Assembly: GCF_017571495.1 (NCBI RefSeq)
Contig: NZ_JAGETZ010000009.1
Location: 124,001-188,000 of the forward strand
Origin: Hymenobacter negativus
GTDB taxonomy: Bacteria > Bacteroidota > Bacteroidia > Cytophagales > Hymenobacteraceae
Length of the DNA stretch: 64,000 bases
Direction of reading: 5' to 3'
Shown here: positions 26,415 through 34,629 of the stretch, one piece after another
How the letters are laid out: each line of letters opens with the position of its first letter
Position numbering within the stretch: position 1 is the first letter of the stretch
Notes under the pieces: generated by a model
What the model saw: only the letters and a program-made list of their open reading frames with translations
The model's database searches: none
What the model was told of the DNA's origin: nothing
Position numbers and translations under genes: made by a program

Positions 26415-27176
26415 ATGTCATCTGCCAAGCTAATTCCCGACGTTTCCCTGCTGCTCAAAAAAGCCAGCCGCCTGCTGCTGCAAGTAGGCGCGGCGCTTTT
26501 CCTCACCTCCATTGCCTGGGTGCTGATTTACCGCTGGGTGTCGCCGCCCGCCACCTGGTTGATGCTGGACCGGCACGCGCACCCGCCGGTGGGCCTGGGC
26601 TACTACGGCATTCAGGAAGAGCCCCGGCGCATTCACTACGATTTCCGGACCCTGGACGAGGTGGCCCCGAGCGTGCCCTTGGCTCTGGTGGCGGCCGAGG
26701 ACCAGCGCTTCCTCATTCACCACGGCTTCGACCTGGACGCCATGGCCAGCGCCGCCAAACGCAACTGGAACGGCGACGGCAAGCACATTGTGGGGGGCAG
26801 TACCATCTCGCAGCAAGTGGCCAAAAACGTGTTTCTGTGGCAGGGCCGCAGCTACGTGCGCAAGGCCGCCGAAGCCTACTTCACGGTGCTCATCGAAACA
26901 CTATGGAGCAAGCGCCGCATTATGGAAATGTACCTCAGCGTGGCCGAAATGGGCGACTGCACCTTTGGCGTGGAAGCCGCCAGCCAGCGCTATTTCGGCA
27001 AGCCAGCCAGCAAGGTGAGCACCGCCGAAGCTGCGCTGCTGGCCGGGGTGCTGCCCAACCCGCTGCGGTTTCGGGCTTCTAACCCCGGGCCGGTGGCGCG
27101 GGCCAAGCAGCTGCGGGTGATGCGCAACATGCGCCGCCTGGGGGGCACCCGCTACGTAGCGGATATGCTGAAGTAG
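26415..27176 (+). CDS. mtgA: Monofunctional peptidoglycan glycosyltransferase
   Basis: Polymerises lipid II into glycan strands; GT51 family without a transpeptidase domain. The 253 residues have one N-terminal membrane helix (~20-40, VGAALFLTSIAWVLIYRW). The GT51 motifs follow in order: VAAEDQRFLIHHGFD with the catalytic Glu, GGSTISQQVAKNVFL, RKAAEAYFTVLIE, RRIMEMYLSVAEMG and AALLAGVLPNP. Family assignment is firm. Confidence 0.95.
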   Translation: MSSAKLIPDVSLLLKKASRLLLQVGAALFLTSIAWVLIYRWVSPPATWLMLDRHAHPPVGLGYYGIQEEPRRIHYDFRTLDEVAPSVPLALVAAEDQRFLIHHGFDLDAMASAAKRNWNGDGKHIVGGSTISQQVAKNVFLWQGRSYVRKAAEAYFTVLIETLWSKRRIMEMYLSVAEMGDCTFGVEAASQRYFGKPASKVSTAEAALLAGVLPNPLRFRASNPGPVARAKQLRVMRNMRRLGGTRYVADMLK

Positions 27177-27196
27177 GTAAGTCGCCAGTAGAAAAA

Positions 27197-27222
27197 CGTC
27201 ATGCAGAACACCGCGAAGCATC
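27197..27222 (+). repeat. Half-copy of the CGTCATGCAG repeat
   Basis: CGTCATGCAGA and GCGAAGCATC match the arm of the perfect inverted repeat at 38821-38919, with differences in between. The ATG inside it is the start codon of the next gene. Confidence 0.65.
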
Positions 27223-27728
27223 CTTACCGCAGTAGGAAACCAACTGCCTGGCCGAAGCGGGCAGGAGGCTTTGCCGCCCTCTGCTTGACCGTCGGCGGAA
27301 CCTTATGCGGCTGCTCCACAGCGCGTCAGTCGGCCACTGCCGACCCGGCCGTAGCCCGCCGCGCCATCGTGCAGGTGCTGACCACCCAAACGGCGGCCTG
27401 GAACCGGGGCGACATTCCCGGCTTCATGGAAGGCTACTGGAAGTCCGATTCGCTGGTGTTCATCGGGCGGAAGGGTCCGACGTATGGCTGGCAGCCCACG
27501 CTGGCCAACTACCAGAAAAACTACCCCGATGCAACGGCCATGGGCCAGTTGGATTTCAGTGGCTTGCGGGTGACGCTGGTGGCCCCCACGGCGGCGCAGG
27601 TAGTGGGCCGCTGGCACCTGGCCCGGCCGGCGGCGCTGGGCGATTTGCAGGGGTATTTCCTGCTGGTGCTGCGGCAAGTGGAGGGGAAGTGGGTGGTGGT
27701 GGCCGACCACACCAATAGCAGCCAGTAA
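27201..27728 (+). CDS. SnoaL/DUF4440-like lipoprotein
   Basis: A 175-residue protein with an NTF2-like fold. After a basic, atypical N-terminus (MQNTAKHPYRSRKPTAWPKR) come a hydrophobic stretch and a lipobox-like GTLCGC. The body has VLTTQTAAWNRGDIPGFMEG, a YWKSDSLVFIGRKG strand and RQVEGKWVVVADHTN, as in DUF4440 proteins. The start codon and first residues lie in a dispersed repeat half-copy (27197-27222), which probably explains the odd leader. No other in-frame start precedes the hydrophobic segment. Its role is unknown. Confidence 0.78.
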   Translation: MQNTAKHPYRSRKPTAWPKRAGGFAALCLTVGGTLCGCSTARQSATADPAVARRAIVQVLTTQTAAWNRGDIPGFMEGYWKSDSLVFIGRKGPTYGWQPTLANYQKNYPDATAMGQLDFSGLRVTLVAPTAAQVVGRWHLARPAALGDLQGYFLLVLRQVEGKWVVVADHTNSSQ

Positions 27729-28069
27729 GTAGGAAAGACCGAGAAATGCTGGCCCGGTTGATGAAAACCCACAATGAAAAGCCCCGTCAGCGCGGGTAGC
27801 TAATTGAGCTTTGGAAGTAGTTGGTGGCTCTGGCCAGCCGGTTACATTAAGCCTGTTGCTGGCAGAAGGCGTGCAGTAAGTTTTGTAGGGTGTCGGGTGA
27901 TGCGCCCCCAGCCTGTTCAAGTCACGCCGCCACCGGAAATTTTCAGGAGTTTGCCTGGCTGCCGAACAGAGTTGACATCCACACCACTGAGGCAGATAGT
28001 CCCGCGCCCATCAGTCTTTGCTGCCGCTGTCCTATATTCAGGACTCCTTTCCTCTTTTTCCTTCTACTG

Positions 28070-29236
28070 ATGGCCTCTTTTACCGCAGAGTTCCGCGTAG
28101 CTGGCTACATCTTGCCCATTCGGCACTGCCACTACGACGCCGAGCAGTTCTCCGAAGAGCGTGGGCGCGTGGTAGTCAAAGTGCGCAAGGGACCAGTTGA
28201 GTTTGTTTTCGATGTGCCCGACCATTCCTTTTTGGAAGACTGGGCCCTCGACCTGTTCAAACGCCTGCCTGCTGAGGCCGTGTTTTTTGATGCCACGGGC
28301 CACCTTCTGGAAACGCTCAGCTTCGCTGGGGCCTACTGCGTGGGCTACCAGGAATTCTTTGCCAGCGGCGATGCCGAGGGCGGGGCCTACCAGTGCCGGG
28401 TCACGCTTTCCGACCCTGACGGCTGGAACTGGCAGTTGGGTGAGCCCACGGCCTATATGCATCCCATCCTGCTGGCCCCTGCTCTTACGTCTGCCCCAGT
28501 GCTGCCGAAATTGGTCGAGGTAGTGGTGGAGGAATCGGTCTGGACCCGGTTGGGGCTCGGCATCCTGCGGGTTCTCGAAGCCGGGGCCAGCTTCCCGGCC
28601 CTGTTAGCGGGCTTCTTGTTACTTCCCCAAACAGCTCACGCGCCTGGTATTCCGCAGCATCCTCGTATTCTCGATAAGGATGCGCTGCGTTTAGCCGAAC
28701 TGGAGCATTTGAACCAACATGGCCAACTCACCAAAGATGAGCAAGCCGAGTATCTAGCGCTGCTGGCCAAGGTGCGGGGTATTCATTTAGACAGCATTGA
28801 TGAGCACCTACTCGATGCGCACTTGAGGACTGTAGTATCGGATTATGAAGAAGTTCATTTGGCTGGGATGCGCCGTGAGGCAGTTGGCGAATTCGATGGC
28901 ATTAATATGAAGGAGAAAATATTCATTGAGGACAAAAATGCGGAAGGCTTACGGAGGCTAAATCCCAAAACGGGACTACCTGCGCAAAGCCCAGCAGATT
29001 GGGCTGAAAAGCACATTTACAATAAAACAAACACCAGAATCGAGGGCCTCAAAATCGCCAAATACACTTATCCCCAGCCAGCTCCTGATATTGAGCACAT
29101 CCGGGATTTTCGCCGTTTGCATTTCCGTCTTGATGCAGACGCCCCTGACTTGCGTGCTGCAACAGAGGATGCAATGCGACGGTTACGAGCTAAGAACCCT
29201 GGTTGGGAGTTTACAGCTCAATATGGTAAAAACTAA
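28070..29236 (+). CDS. TssD (Hcp-like) domain fused to candidate PD-(D/E)XK toxin
   Basis: A 388-residue protein. Residues 1-~130 match the Bacteroidota Hcp-type tube protein TssD: MASFTAEFRVAGYILPIRHC, then HSFLEDWALDLF and the LETLSFAGAYCVGYQEFF block. A middle part (~140-250) contains a hydrophobic stretch (~161-186) and a charged helix. The C-terminus (~255-388) carries EFDGI (274-278) followed by IEDKNA (286-291), i.e. D276, E287 and K289 of a D-x(n)-ExK pattern, then a basic tail. I read it as an Hcp-delivered nuclease-type effector; activity is inference. ATG 28070 is chosen because it begins the TssD domain. GC drops in the toxin half. The next gene begins 13 bases after the stop. Confidence 0.8.
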   Translation: MASFTAEFRVAGYILPIRHCHYDAEQFSEERGRVVVKVRKGPVEFVFDVPDHSFLEDWALDLFKRLPAEAVFFDATGHLLETLSFAGAYCVGYQEFFASGDAEGGAYQCRVTLSDPDGWNWQLGEPTAYMHPILLAPALTSAPVLPKLVEVVVEESVWTRLGLGILRVLEAGASFPALLAGFLLLPQTAHAPGIPQHPRILDKDALRLAELEHLNQHGQLTKDEQAEYLALLAKVRGIHLDSIDEHLLDAHLRTVVSDYEEVHLAGMRREAVGEFDGINMKEKIFIEDKNAEGLRRLNPKTGLPAQSPADWAEKHIYNKTNTRIEGLKIAKYTYPQPAPDIEHIRDFRRLHFRLDADAPDLRAATEDAMRRLRAKNPGWEFTAQYGKN

Positions 29237-29249
29237 TCATTCAGTAAGT

Positions 29250-29624
29250 ATGTCAGTTGCTTTACTTTTTCAATTCCCTGGCCAATTGGTTCCGCGTGTT
29301 GATACGAACGAATTGATAACCGCCAGCCACTTAAGACCTGTGAGTACTGAGAAAAACTTCCTCTCATATTGGCTGCCCGTAATCGAGGCTGAGGGATACG
29401 CGTGGTTGCCAATTATGAACGTAGGCATTGACTTTGACCCGGAGAACCTCCCCGAAGTCCTGGATGAGCTACGCCAGCTCCAAGCCGCATTCCCGCGCTA
29501 CTACACTCCAGATGACGAAAAGTACGACTATGTTACTACCAGTATCGCAAGATTAATTGCTGAATTGGAAGCCATCAATCCTGATGACTTGGCTTCCGGG
29601 AAGTTGGAGTTGTTCCTTGGCTAG
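29250..29624 (+). CDS. Putative immunity protein to the TssD-fused toxin
   Basis: A 124-residue, acidic, cytoplasmic-looking protein (MSVALLFQFPGQLVPRVDTN, then DFDPENLPEVLDELRQLQAA and DDEKYDYVTTSIARLIAELE). No signal peptide or membrane segment is present. It starts 13 bases after the toxin stop on the same strand, the usual spacing for an effector/immunity pair. I do not recognise the family. Immunity function rests on position, size, acidity and the low GC shared with the toxin half. The ATG at 29250 is preferred to in-frame starts inside the toxin gene. Confidence 0.65.
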   Translation: MSVALLFQFPGQLVPRVDTNELITASHLRPVSTEKNFLSYWLPVIEAEGYAWLPIMNVGIDFDPENLPEVLDELRQLQAAFPRYYTPDDEKYDYVTTSIARLIAELEAINPDDLASGKLELFLG

Positions 29625-29718
29625 GGCGCTTCTAATGGTGAGCTATCCTATAAAATCCCTTCGGTTTAGGTGGGTTTTTTTACCTTCTGCCACTAGTGCC
29701 TGTGCCTACAACTGAGCC

Positions 29719-30159
29719 ATGCAACAGCTTAAATGGGACTTCGCACCAGCTTCACCCGCAAGTAATTTCGGGTTTCGGGTGATAGACTTGACAGACCCTA
29801 ATGCTCCTTGGGTGTTCTTTTTTACAGGAGTCTTTTTACAGGATTATCCACGAGTTGTCGAGTCTGCTGTGTAAGAAATCGGCGTGGGATTTAATGCGGT
29901 TGGGGTCACTTTTCCAAATGATTTAGATGAGTGGGGGTTACTTGAGCGCGCCGCTTTACCTCTTGATAGCGTAGAAATCTATCATCATGATTTTGGTTAT
30001 ACTACCATTTTTCGTGCGGCATTCTATACCATCCTGCTGGCCTTTGCCGAGCGCTTGGTAGCGCGGCCTGGCCAAGCAGTGGAGTGGTACACGGCCATGC
30101 ACACGGCCTTGGATAAGCTCCGCGCCAAGATGGCCGACGACGCCGCAGCTGCGCAGTAA
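29719..30159 (+). pseudogene. Small gene interrupted by an in-frame stop (possible second immunity gene)
   Basis: Reading from ATG 29719 gives 51 residues (MQQLKWDFAPASPASNFGFR ... RVVESAV), then TAA at 29872-29874. The same frame continues open for 94 more codons (EIGVGFNAVGVTFPNDLDEW ... ADDAAAAQ) to a stop at 30157-30159. Both parts read as ordinary protein, so a 146-residue gene with one nonsense codon is likely. It lies 95 bases after the putative immunity gene in the same direction. The family is unknown. Alternatives are two separate genes, or a sequencing error at one base. Confidence 0.65.
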
Positions 30160-30251
30160 GGCCCCACGGTGCAACTGGCGTAGTGCGGGAGCAGCCAGTA
30201 TCACTCCGAATGGTGATGCATTAGGTCCGGCGAGGCGTAAAAGCAGGTTGC

Positions 30252-30830
30252 TTAGCGCGAGGGGGGGCTAGGCGGTTGCAGCTGTGCGGCAAGCTCCGGG
30301 GGGAGCGCCCCGATTTGCTGCAGGAAGCCCAGCCGGTCGCTCTGCATCCAAGACCGTACAATCTTGAAATTCCGGAGCTGGTAAATGGCAATGGCACTGT
30401 TGGTGACCGGGCGGTGAGTGGCCGCAAAGCTGCGGAAAGCGCCTTGGTGCGTCCCCGTCCACGACCAGCGCACCACCACCTGGTCGCCCTCGGCCAGTAA
30501 GCTTTCCACGGTCCAGCTGATGTCGGGAAAGGCGGCCCGTACGGGCCTGATGGTTGCGGCCAACCCCGTGGGCCCGTGTTCGCCTTGCGCACCCACGTAC
30601 TCGTCGGCCACTACTTGCGGGAGCAGGTCGAGCTGGCCGGGGTTGAGAATGTCTTCGTAGAGCTTGCGAACGACGGCCTTATTTTTTTCGGATGCGGGGA
30701 TATCTGGCATAGCGACCTGCTTTTTGGAGTGAGCGACGGGGGACGTAATGATTTTTTGCTGCGCGTGGGCTGCTCCCCCCAGGCAGACGATGCTGCTGAG
30801 GAGAAGCCCCGGGATGACGGCTGTCTTCAT
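30252..30830 (-). CDS. Secreted ester cyclase / SnoaL-like protein
   Basis: A 192-residue protein. The signal peptide MKTAVIPGLLLSSIVCLGGA ends at AHAQ. The SnoaL-like body has NKAVVRKLYEDILNPGQLDL, LLAEGDQVVVRWSWTGTHQG and IAIYQLRNFKIVRSW, typical of predicted ester cyclases. Substrate unknown. ATG 30830 is preferred to that at 30857 because it begins the signal peptide. It is followed upstream on the same strand by an AraC regulator whose stop lies about 70 bases away. Confidence 0.82.
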   Translation of the reverse strand: MKTAVIPGLLLSSIVCLGGAAHAQQKIITSPVAHSKKQVAMPDIPASEKNKAVVRKLYEDILNPGQLDLLPQVVADEYVGAQGEHGPTGLAATIRPVRAAFPDISWTVESLLAEGDQVVVRWSWTGTHQGAFRSFAATHRPVTNSAIAIYQLRNFKIVRSWMQSDRLGFLQQIGALPPELAAQLQPPSPPSR

Positions 30831-30901
30831 GCGAAGGGAGGTTGATGAACAGCACAAAGTTGCCGCGGGACGGAAGCCGGCAATTGTAAAAAATCAGTGA
30901 T

Positions 30902-31675
30902 TTACCAGTACGCGCCCGATTGGAAGAACTCGTGCGGCGCTTGCCCGGTGAAGGCCCTGAAGTCGTGGATGAAATGGGACTGGTCGAAATACCCCGCCTC
31001 GTAGGCCAGGCCGGTTAACTCCTGGCCCACCGCGTGGCGCGCAAGCAGCTGCCGAAACCGGAGGATGGTGGCAAACTGCTTCGGCGACGCCCCGACCACG
31101 CGGCGAAACTGCTTTTCCAGCGGGTCCTGGCTGCTGTTGAGCGCCTCGGCCAGGGCTTTTATGCGGATGTTGCCATGGCAGTGCCGGAGGTGTTGGAGGG
31201 CTCCGCGCACGAGTGGGGGCACCGCCGCCGCGCGTAGCCGGGCCCACAGGAAGTGCTCGACGAGCGCAATGCGCTGCAAATGGCTGTCGGCGGCCGCCAG
31301 CTTTTCGGTTAGCTCGCTCAGGGTTTCCCAGCGCACCAGGGCCTCCAACGGCTCGCTGGTGCCGAACAGCTCGTGCAGGGGCTCCCGGAAAAACGCCGCC
31401 GCCCCGTCGGCGTGAAACACCACCAGCAAAACCGCACTCGCGGGCGCGTACTGCACCCGCCGGCTCGATTTCCGAAGCCCCGTAATGACGGCGGCGGGAA
31501 GCTGGTGCTCCGCGCCACCCGCTGCGTGGCCGACGTAGCCTTTAAAGCGCAGGGCCAGCACAATTGACGCGTCGGGCAGCAGCCGGTTTTCCACGGCCGC
31601 GCCACTTTCAACAATCAGGAAAGTCTTAACAAAGGGCCGTAGGGCGGCGGTGGGCAGGTAGGAGTGGAGCTGCAT
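30902..31675 (-). CDS. AraC-family transcriptional regulator (DUF6597-type N-terminus)
   Basis: A 257-residue regulator. The N-terminal domain (QLHSYLPTAALRPFVKTFLI; NRLLPDASIVLALRFKGYVG) resembles the ligand domain of Bacteroidota AraC proteins. The C-terminal HTH pair contains IKALAEALNSSQDPLEKQFR and LAYEAGYFDQSHFIHDFRAF. ATG 31675 is preferred to 31795, since the longer form adds 40 unlike residues. It is probably cotranscribed with the ester cyclase gene downstream. Confidence 0.88.
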   Translation of the reverse strand: MQLHSYLPTAALRPFVKTFLIVESGAAVENRLLPDASIVLALRFKGYVGHAAGGAEHQLPAAVITGLRKSSRRVQYAPASAVLLVVFHADGAAAFFREPLHELFGTSEPLEALVRWETLSELTEKLAAADSHLQRIALVEHFLWARLRAAAVPPLVRGALQHLRHCHGNIRIKALAEALNSSQDPLEKQFRRVVGASPKQFATILRFRQLLARHAVGQELTGLAYEAGYFDQSHFIHDFRAFTGQAPHEFFQSGAYW

Positions 31676-31793
31676 CTTCAGGGCCTCGTCATGACCAATT
31701 GGCCGGGCAACATAACGTGGGGGATGCCCACAAGGTAACAGCCAAGCCTGAACAAACGGGGTTGCAAAAGCCCAACTGGCCGGCCCCAAACGC

Positions 31794-31826
31794 AAAAAAG
31801 CCCGCTCTCACCAGAGCGGGCTTTTA
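31794..31826. terminator. Terminator hairpin
   Basis: The stem AAAGCCCGCTCT / AGAGCGGGCTTT lies between the AraC gene start region and the small gene 31846-32001, for which it is the natural terminator on the minus strand. Confidence 0.8.
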
Positions 31827-31845
31827 TTATCCGGATAACTGCGGG

Positions 31846-32001
31846 CTACAGCTCGGCGCGGCGGGTGGTCACGGCGGCCACAAACGTATCGAGCGTGGCG
31901 ATGTCGTTGGTGAGGGTGTCGCGGTCCAGCTCTTTTTCGAGCAGGGCCAGAACCCCGTAGTTCCTGGACTGCTTGTCAAGAGCTTGAGTTTTGGTCGTCA
32001 C
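31846..32001 (-). CDS. Small hypothetical protein (51 aa, GTG start)
   Basis: Translating the minus strand from GTG (complement 31999-32001) gives 51 residues: start, TTKTQALDKQSRNYGVLALL, then EKELDRDTLTNDIATLDTFV and AAVTTRRAEL. It reads as one long amphipathic helix, with GC-rich third positions in this frame. An in-frame TAG lies just upstream and no ATG is available. A terminator hairpin follows 20 bases after the stop. I recognise no family. It is divergent from the thioredoxin gene. Confidence 0.55.
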   Translation of the reverse strand: MTTKTQALDKQSRNYGVLALLEKELDRDTLTNDIATLDTFVAAVTTRRAEL

Positions 32002-32030
32002 TGACCAGCTTGCCCTCTACCTTTATGCTT

Positions 32031-32495
32031 ATGAATATCCTGCGATACGCCTTTTTTTTACTGCCACTGCTGGGTGCTTGTAGCGAGTCAGCTACTCACA
32101 ATCGGAAAGCCGTTATCACCGAATACAAACAGGCTGGGAGTAAGGAAGCATTTACGCAATTTCTGCGTACTGCATCGCCGGCAGGTCGGGTTCAGGTAGT
32201 TTATTTCTATGCCGACTGGTGCGGGCCTTGTCGCCGCTTTCGGGAAGCACTGCCCAGTGAGGAGGTGGACAACGCCCTTCAGCAAACCGCATTGATTAAA
32301 GTGAATGTTGATAGCTGCCAAGAACTGGCAGCTTACTACGAGGTGAATGTGGTTCCCACATTCGTGAAGGTTGATGCACAAGGTCAACCTGTGGCAAAAA
32401 TTACCAGCGCAGAGTGGGGTGAAGATGTCCCAAATGAGATTGCACCGGTAATGACGAAGCTCGTAAGTAGCAAGGCCTACGCCCTAAAAAAATAG
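32031..32495 (+). CDS. Thioredoxin-fold lipoprotein
   Basis: A 154-residue protein beginning MNILRYAFFLLPLLGACSES, with lipobox LLGAC, so it is likely anchored in the periplasm. The thioredoxin active site is intact (YFYADWCGPCRRF) and the cis-Pro loop is visible (YEVNVVPTFVKVD). It is probably a disulfide reductase or isomerase in the envelope. An ATG six bases upstream (32025) is also possible. The region is less GC-rich than its neighbours. Confidence 0.9.
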   Translation: MNILRYAFFLLPLLGACSESATHNRKAVITEYKQAGSKEAFTQFLRTASPAGRVQVVYFYADWCGPCRRFREALPSEEVDNALQQTALIKVNVDSCQELAAYYEVNVVPTFVKVDAQGQPVAKITSAEWGEDVPNEIAPVMTKLVSSKAYALKK

Positions 32496-32609
32496 TATAG
32501 CAGGGGATAAGGCTCTTTCGATTAAAATAGATAAAGGGAGTAATGTTTGGATTGAAATGAGTACCAAATTCCTGTAGCCCCGTGCCCGGCCATCGCATCA
32601 CTTACCCAC

Positions 32610-33743
32610 TTAAAATGGAATGCCCTGCGTGTTTCTCGTCCGAATCGCCTCTTCGGTTTTGGGCACGAAATAGTCGTTCAGCATCATGCGGGCGTTGGCT
32701 TGCGTTTCTTCAATAAACGGCCGCAATTGCTGGTTGTAGGCCGTAAAGGCAGCGTCAAAATCGCCGTTGTGTTGCTCCAGGGCATCGGCTATGGCGGCGG
32801 CACCGGCCATGGCTAGCGAGGCGCCGATGCCGGCTGCGGGCGAGGCACAGTAGCCGGCGTCGCCCACCAGGGCCACCCGGCCTTTGGTCCACGACGGCAT
32901 CCGGATTTGGCAGAACTTATCAAAGTAGGAAATGTCGGCCTGCTGTATTTCGGCCAGTAACTCGTCGGTGCGCCAGCCCTGGCCGGCAAACTGCTCCACA
33001 ATCATGCGGCGCTGCTGCGCGGCATCCCGGTAATCGTATGGGATTTCCTGTTCGGAAAAGAACGAGAAAATGACATCGGTTTTGCCGTTGTAGGCATTTA
33101 GCATCACGCCCTTGCCCGGTACATTGTATAGCTGGGCAGTGTTGGGCGCTATTAGCGCGTGGTCGACGATGGTGAGGGAGAAGTAATGCTGCAGAAACTG
33201 GACGTACGTGGGCTCATTGTTGAACCATAGTTTCCGGACTACTGAATGGGCACCATCGCAGCCAAACACCAGGGCGAAGGTGCCGGACGAGCCATCTTTA
33301 AACGTGACTTGCATGGCGCCTGCGGTTTCGCTCATGGCGCTGATGCTGTTGTTAAACAGAAAGTTGACTTCGTTTTGTAGGGCGTCAACCAAAATAGCCA
33401 TTAGGGTAGCCCGCTCAATTTCAACGTCTTCGATGTCATCGTCCGAAGGCGGCGCTTCTGCTGGTTGCATGAGCATCGAGCCTTCCGTCACGTCGTCGGT
33501 ATTTTTAAACTCCAGGCGCTCCAGCTGCAGGCGGTGGGCGCGTAGCTGCGCAAAAATGCCCATTCGCCGGGCGCTGGCCAGGGCTTCTCCCTGCACGTTG
33601 ATGGCGGCGCCACCCGTTCGGGGGGCGTTGGCCCGCTCCACTACCGTAACCTTGTAGCCTAGCTTATTCAGCCAATAGGCGGTGGAAAGTCCGGCGATGC
33701 TGGCGCCCGAGATGAGTACTGGTTTTCCGTTTGCTGATTCCAT
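32610..33743 (-). CDS. FAD-dependent monooxygenase (TetX/PHBH-like)
   Basis: A 377-residue flavoprotein of the aromatic-hydroxylase type, expected to use NAD(P)H and O2. The N-terminal FAD motif is PVLISGASIAGLSTAYWLNK, an unusual GxSxxG form of the GxGxxG loop that TetX-like enzymes share. The DG motif is VFGCDGAHSVVRK, and the second FAD contact is GRVALVGDAGYCASPAAGIG. The substrate could be an antibiotic, a phenol or a pigment. The next upstream gene on the same strand is an AraC regulator, whose stop lies about 70 bases from this start. ATG 33743 is chosen. Confidence 0.88.
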   Translation of the reverse strand: MESANGKPVLISGASIAGLSTAYWLNKLGYKVTVVERANAPRTGGAAINVQGEALASARRMGIFAQLRAHRLQLERLEFKNTDDVTEGSMLMQPAEAPPSDDDIEDVEIERATLMAILVDALQNEVNFLFNNSISAMSETAGAMQVTFKDGSSGTFALVFGCDGAHSVVRKLWFNNEPTYVQFLQHYFSLTIVDHALIAPNTAQLYNVPGKGVMLNAYNGKTDVIFSFFSEQEIPYDYRDAAQQRRMIVEQFAGQGWRTDELLAEIQQADISYFDKFCQIRMPSWTKGRVALVGDAGYCASPAAGIGASLAMAGAAAIADALEQHNGDFDAAFTAYNQQLRPFIEETQANARMMLNDYFVPKTEEAIRTRNTQGIPF

Positions 33744-33810
33744 TTTCGGATGATTTTGGGTGCTATTGCTAGCCGGTTTGTACACCACAAAACTCCGGGA
33801 GGCGTCGGCC

Positions 33811-34629
33811 TTAGGCTAGAATAAACGCGACAAAATCGGTGCTCACCGTTTGTTGCCAGTGCGTGGCTTTGCGGGCAAATGCTGCCGGCGTAGTGCCGCT
33901 GTAGCGCTTGAATTCCCGGCCCAGGTGCGACTGGTCGGTATAGCCGAGCTCCTGGGCCAGGCCCGCCAGGTTGGCCGCCGGATGCAGCCAGAGGTGGTCG
34001 CGGGCCTGCTCAAAGCGCATCAGGCCCGATACGTCTTTCACGGTGTGGCCGGCCGCTTGCTTGAACTTCCGTTCCAGGGTGCGCACCGTGGCATGCGCTG
34101 CCGCCGCCACCTGGCTGACCGGCAGGGTGCCACCGGCGGCCCGCATGGCCCCGCCCGCTTTGCCAAGCACCTGGTCGCCGGCCGTCCGCGGCCGGGCCAG
34201 CGTGAAGTACCGGGCCACTTCCGCCAGGGCTTCCGCCACGTTGCCCGCCTCCAGCCACGTTGCCAGCGGGGCTTGCAGCCGGGCAATGGGATGCTCCACC
34301 ACGCGCACGCTGCCCGGCCCCGACGGCAGGCCCAGTAGCTCGAACACCGCCCACGGGAAACACTTGACGCCGATGACTTCCAGGCGGCCTTGCGTGTGGA
34401 AATGAATCGGCTGGTTGAGCAGGCCCACCAGAAACGGGGAGGGCAGGGGCTGCAAGCCGGCCGGGGTAGCTATGCTGCAACCCCGCCCAAAATGAAAGAC
34501 AATTTCCGCACAGCCGTCCGGGGTCACCTCGAAGCTCGACGGCTCGTTGCCGAAGTCCCGGCTGATGTACCAAAAGTCCTTTATGGCGTTGCGGAGCGCT
34601 GCCGGCGCTTCAAGTTCGTGGTGCTGCAT
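33811..34629 (-). CDS. AraC-family transcriptional regulator
   Basis: A 272-residue regulator. The N-terminal DUF6597-like part begins MQHHELEAPAALRNAIKDFW. The C-terminal HTH region holds VSQVAAAAHATVRTLERKFK and LAGLAQELGYTDQSHLGREF. It precedes the flavin monooxygenase gene on the same strand and may control it. ATG 34629 is preferred to 34704. Confidence 0.88.
   Translation of the reverse strand: MQHHELEAPAALRNAIKDFWYISRDFGNEPSSFEVTPDGCAEIVFHFGRGCSIATPAGLQPLPSPFLVGLLNQPIHFHTQGRLEVIGVKCFPWAVFELLGLPSGPGSVRVVEHPIARLQAPLATWLEAGNVAEALAEVARYFTLARPRTAGDQVLGKAGGAMRAAGGTLPVSQVAAAAHATVRTLERKFKQAAGHTVKDVSGLMRFEQARDHLWLHPAANLAGLAQELGYTDQSHLGREFKRYSGTTPAAFARKATHWQQTVSTDFVAFILA

Noticed and set aside
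27890..28069. 60-residue N-terminal extension of the TssD-toxin protein
   Set aside because: TssD domains begin at MASF; the extension is non-conserved in appearance and would not suit a tube subunit.
28070..30160. Full type VI secretion locus
   Set aside because: No sheath, baseplate or ATPase gene is present in the window; only the TssD fusion is seen.
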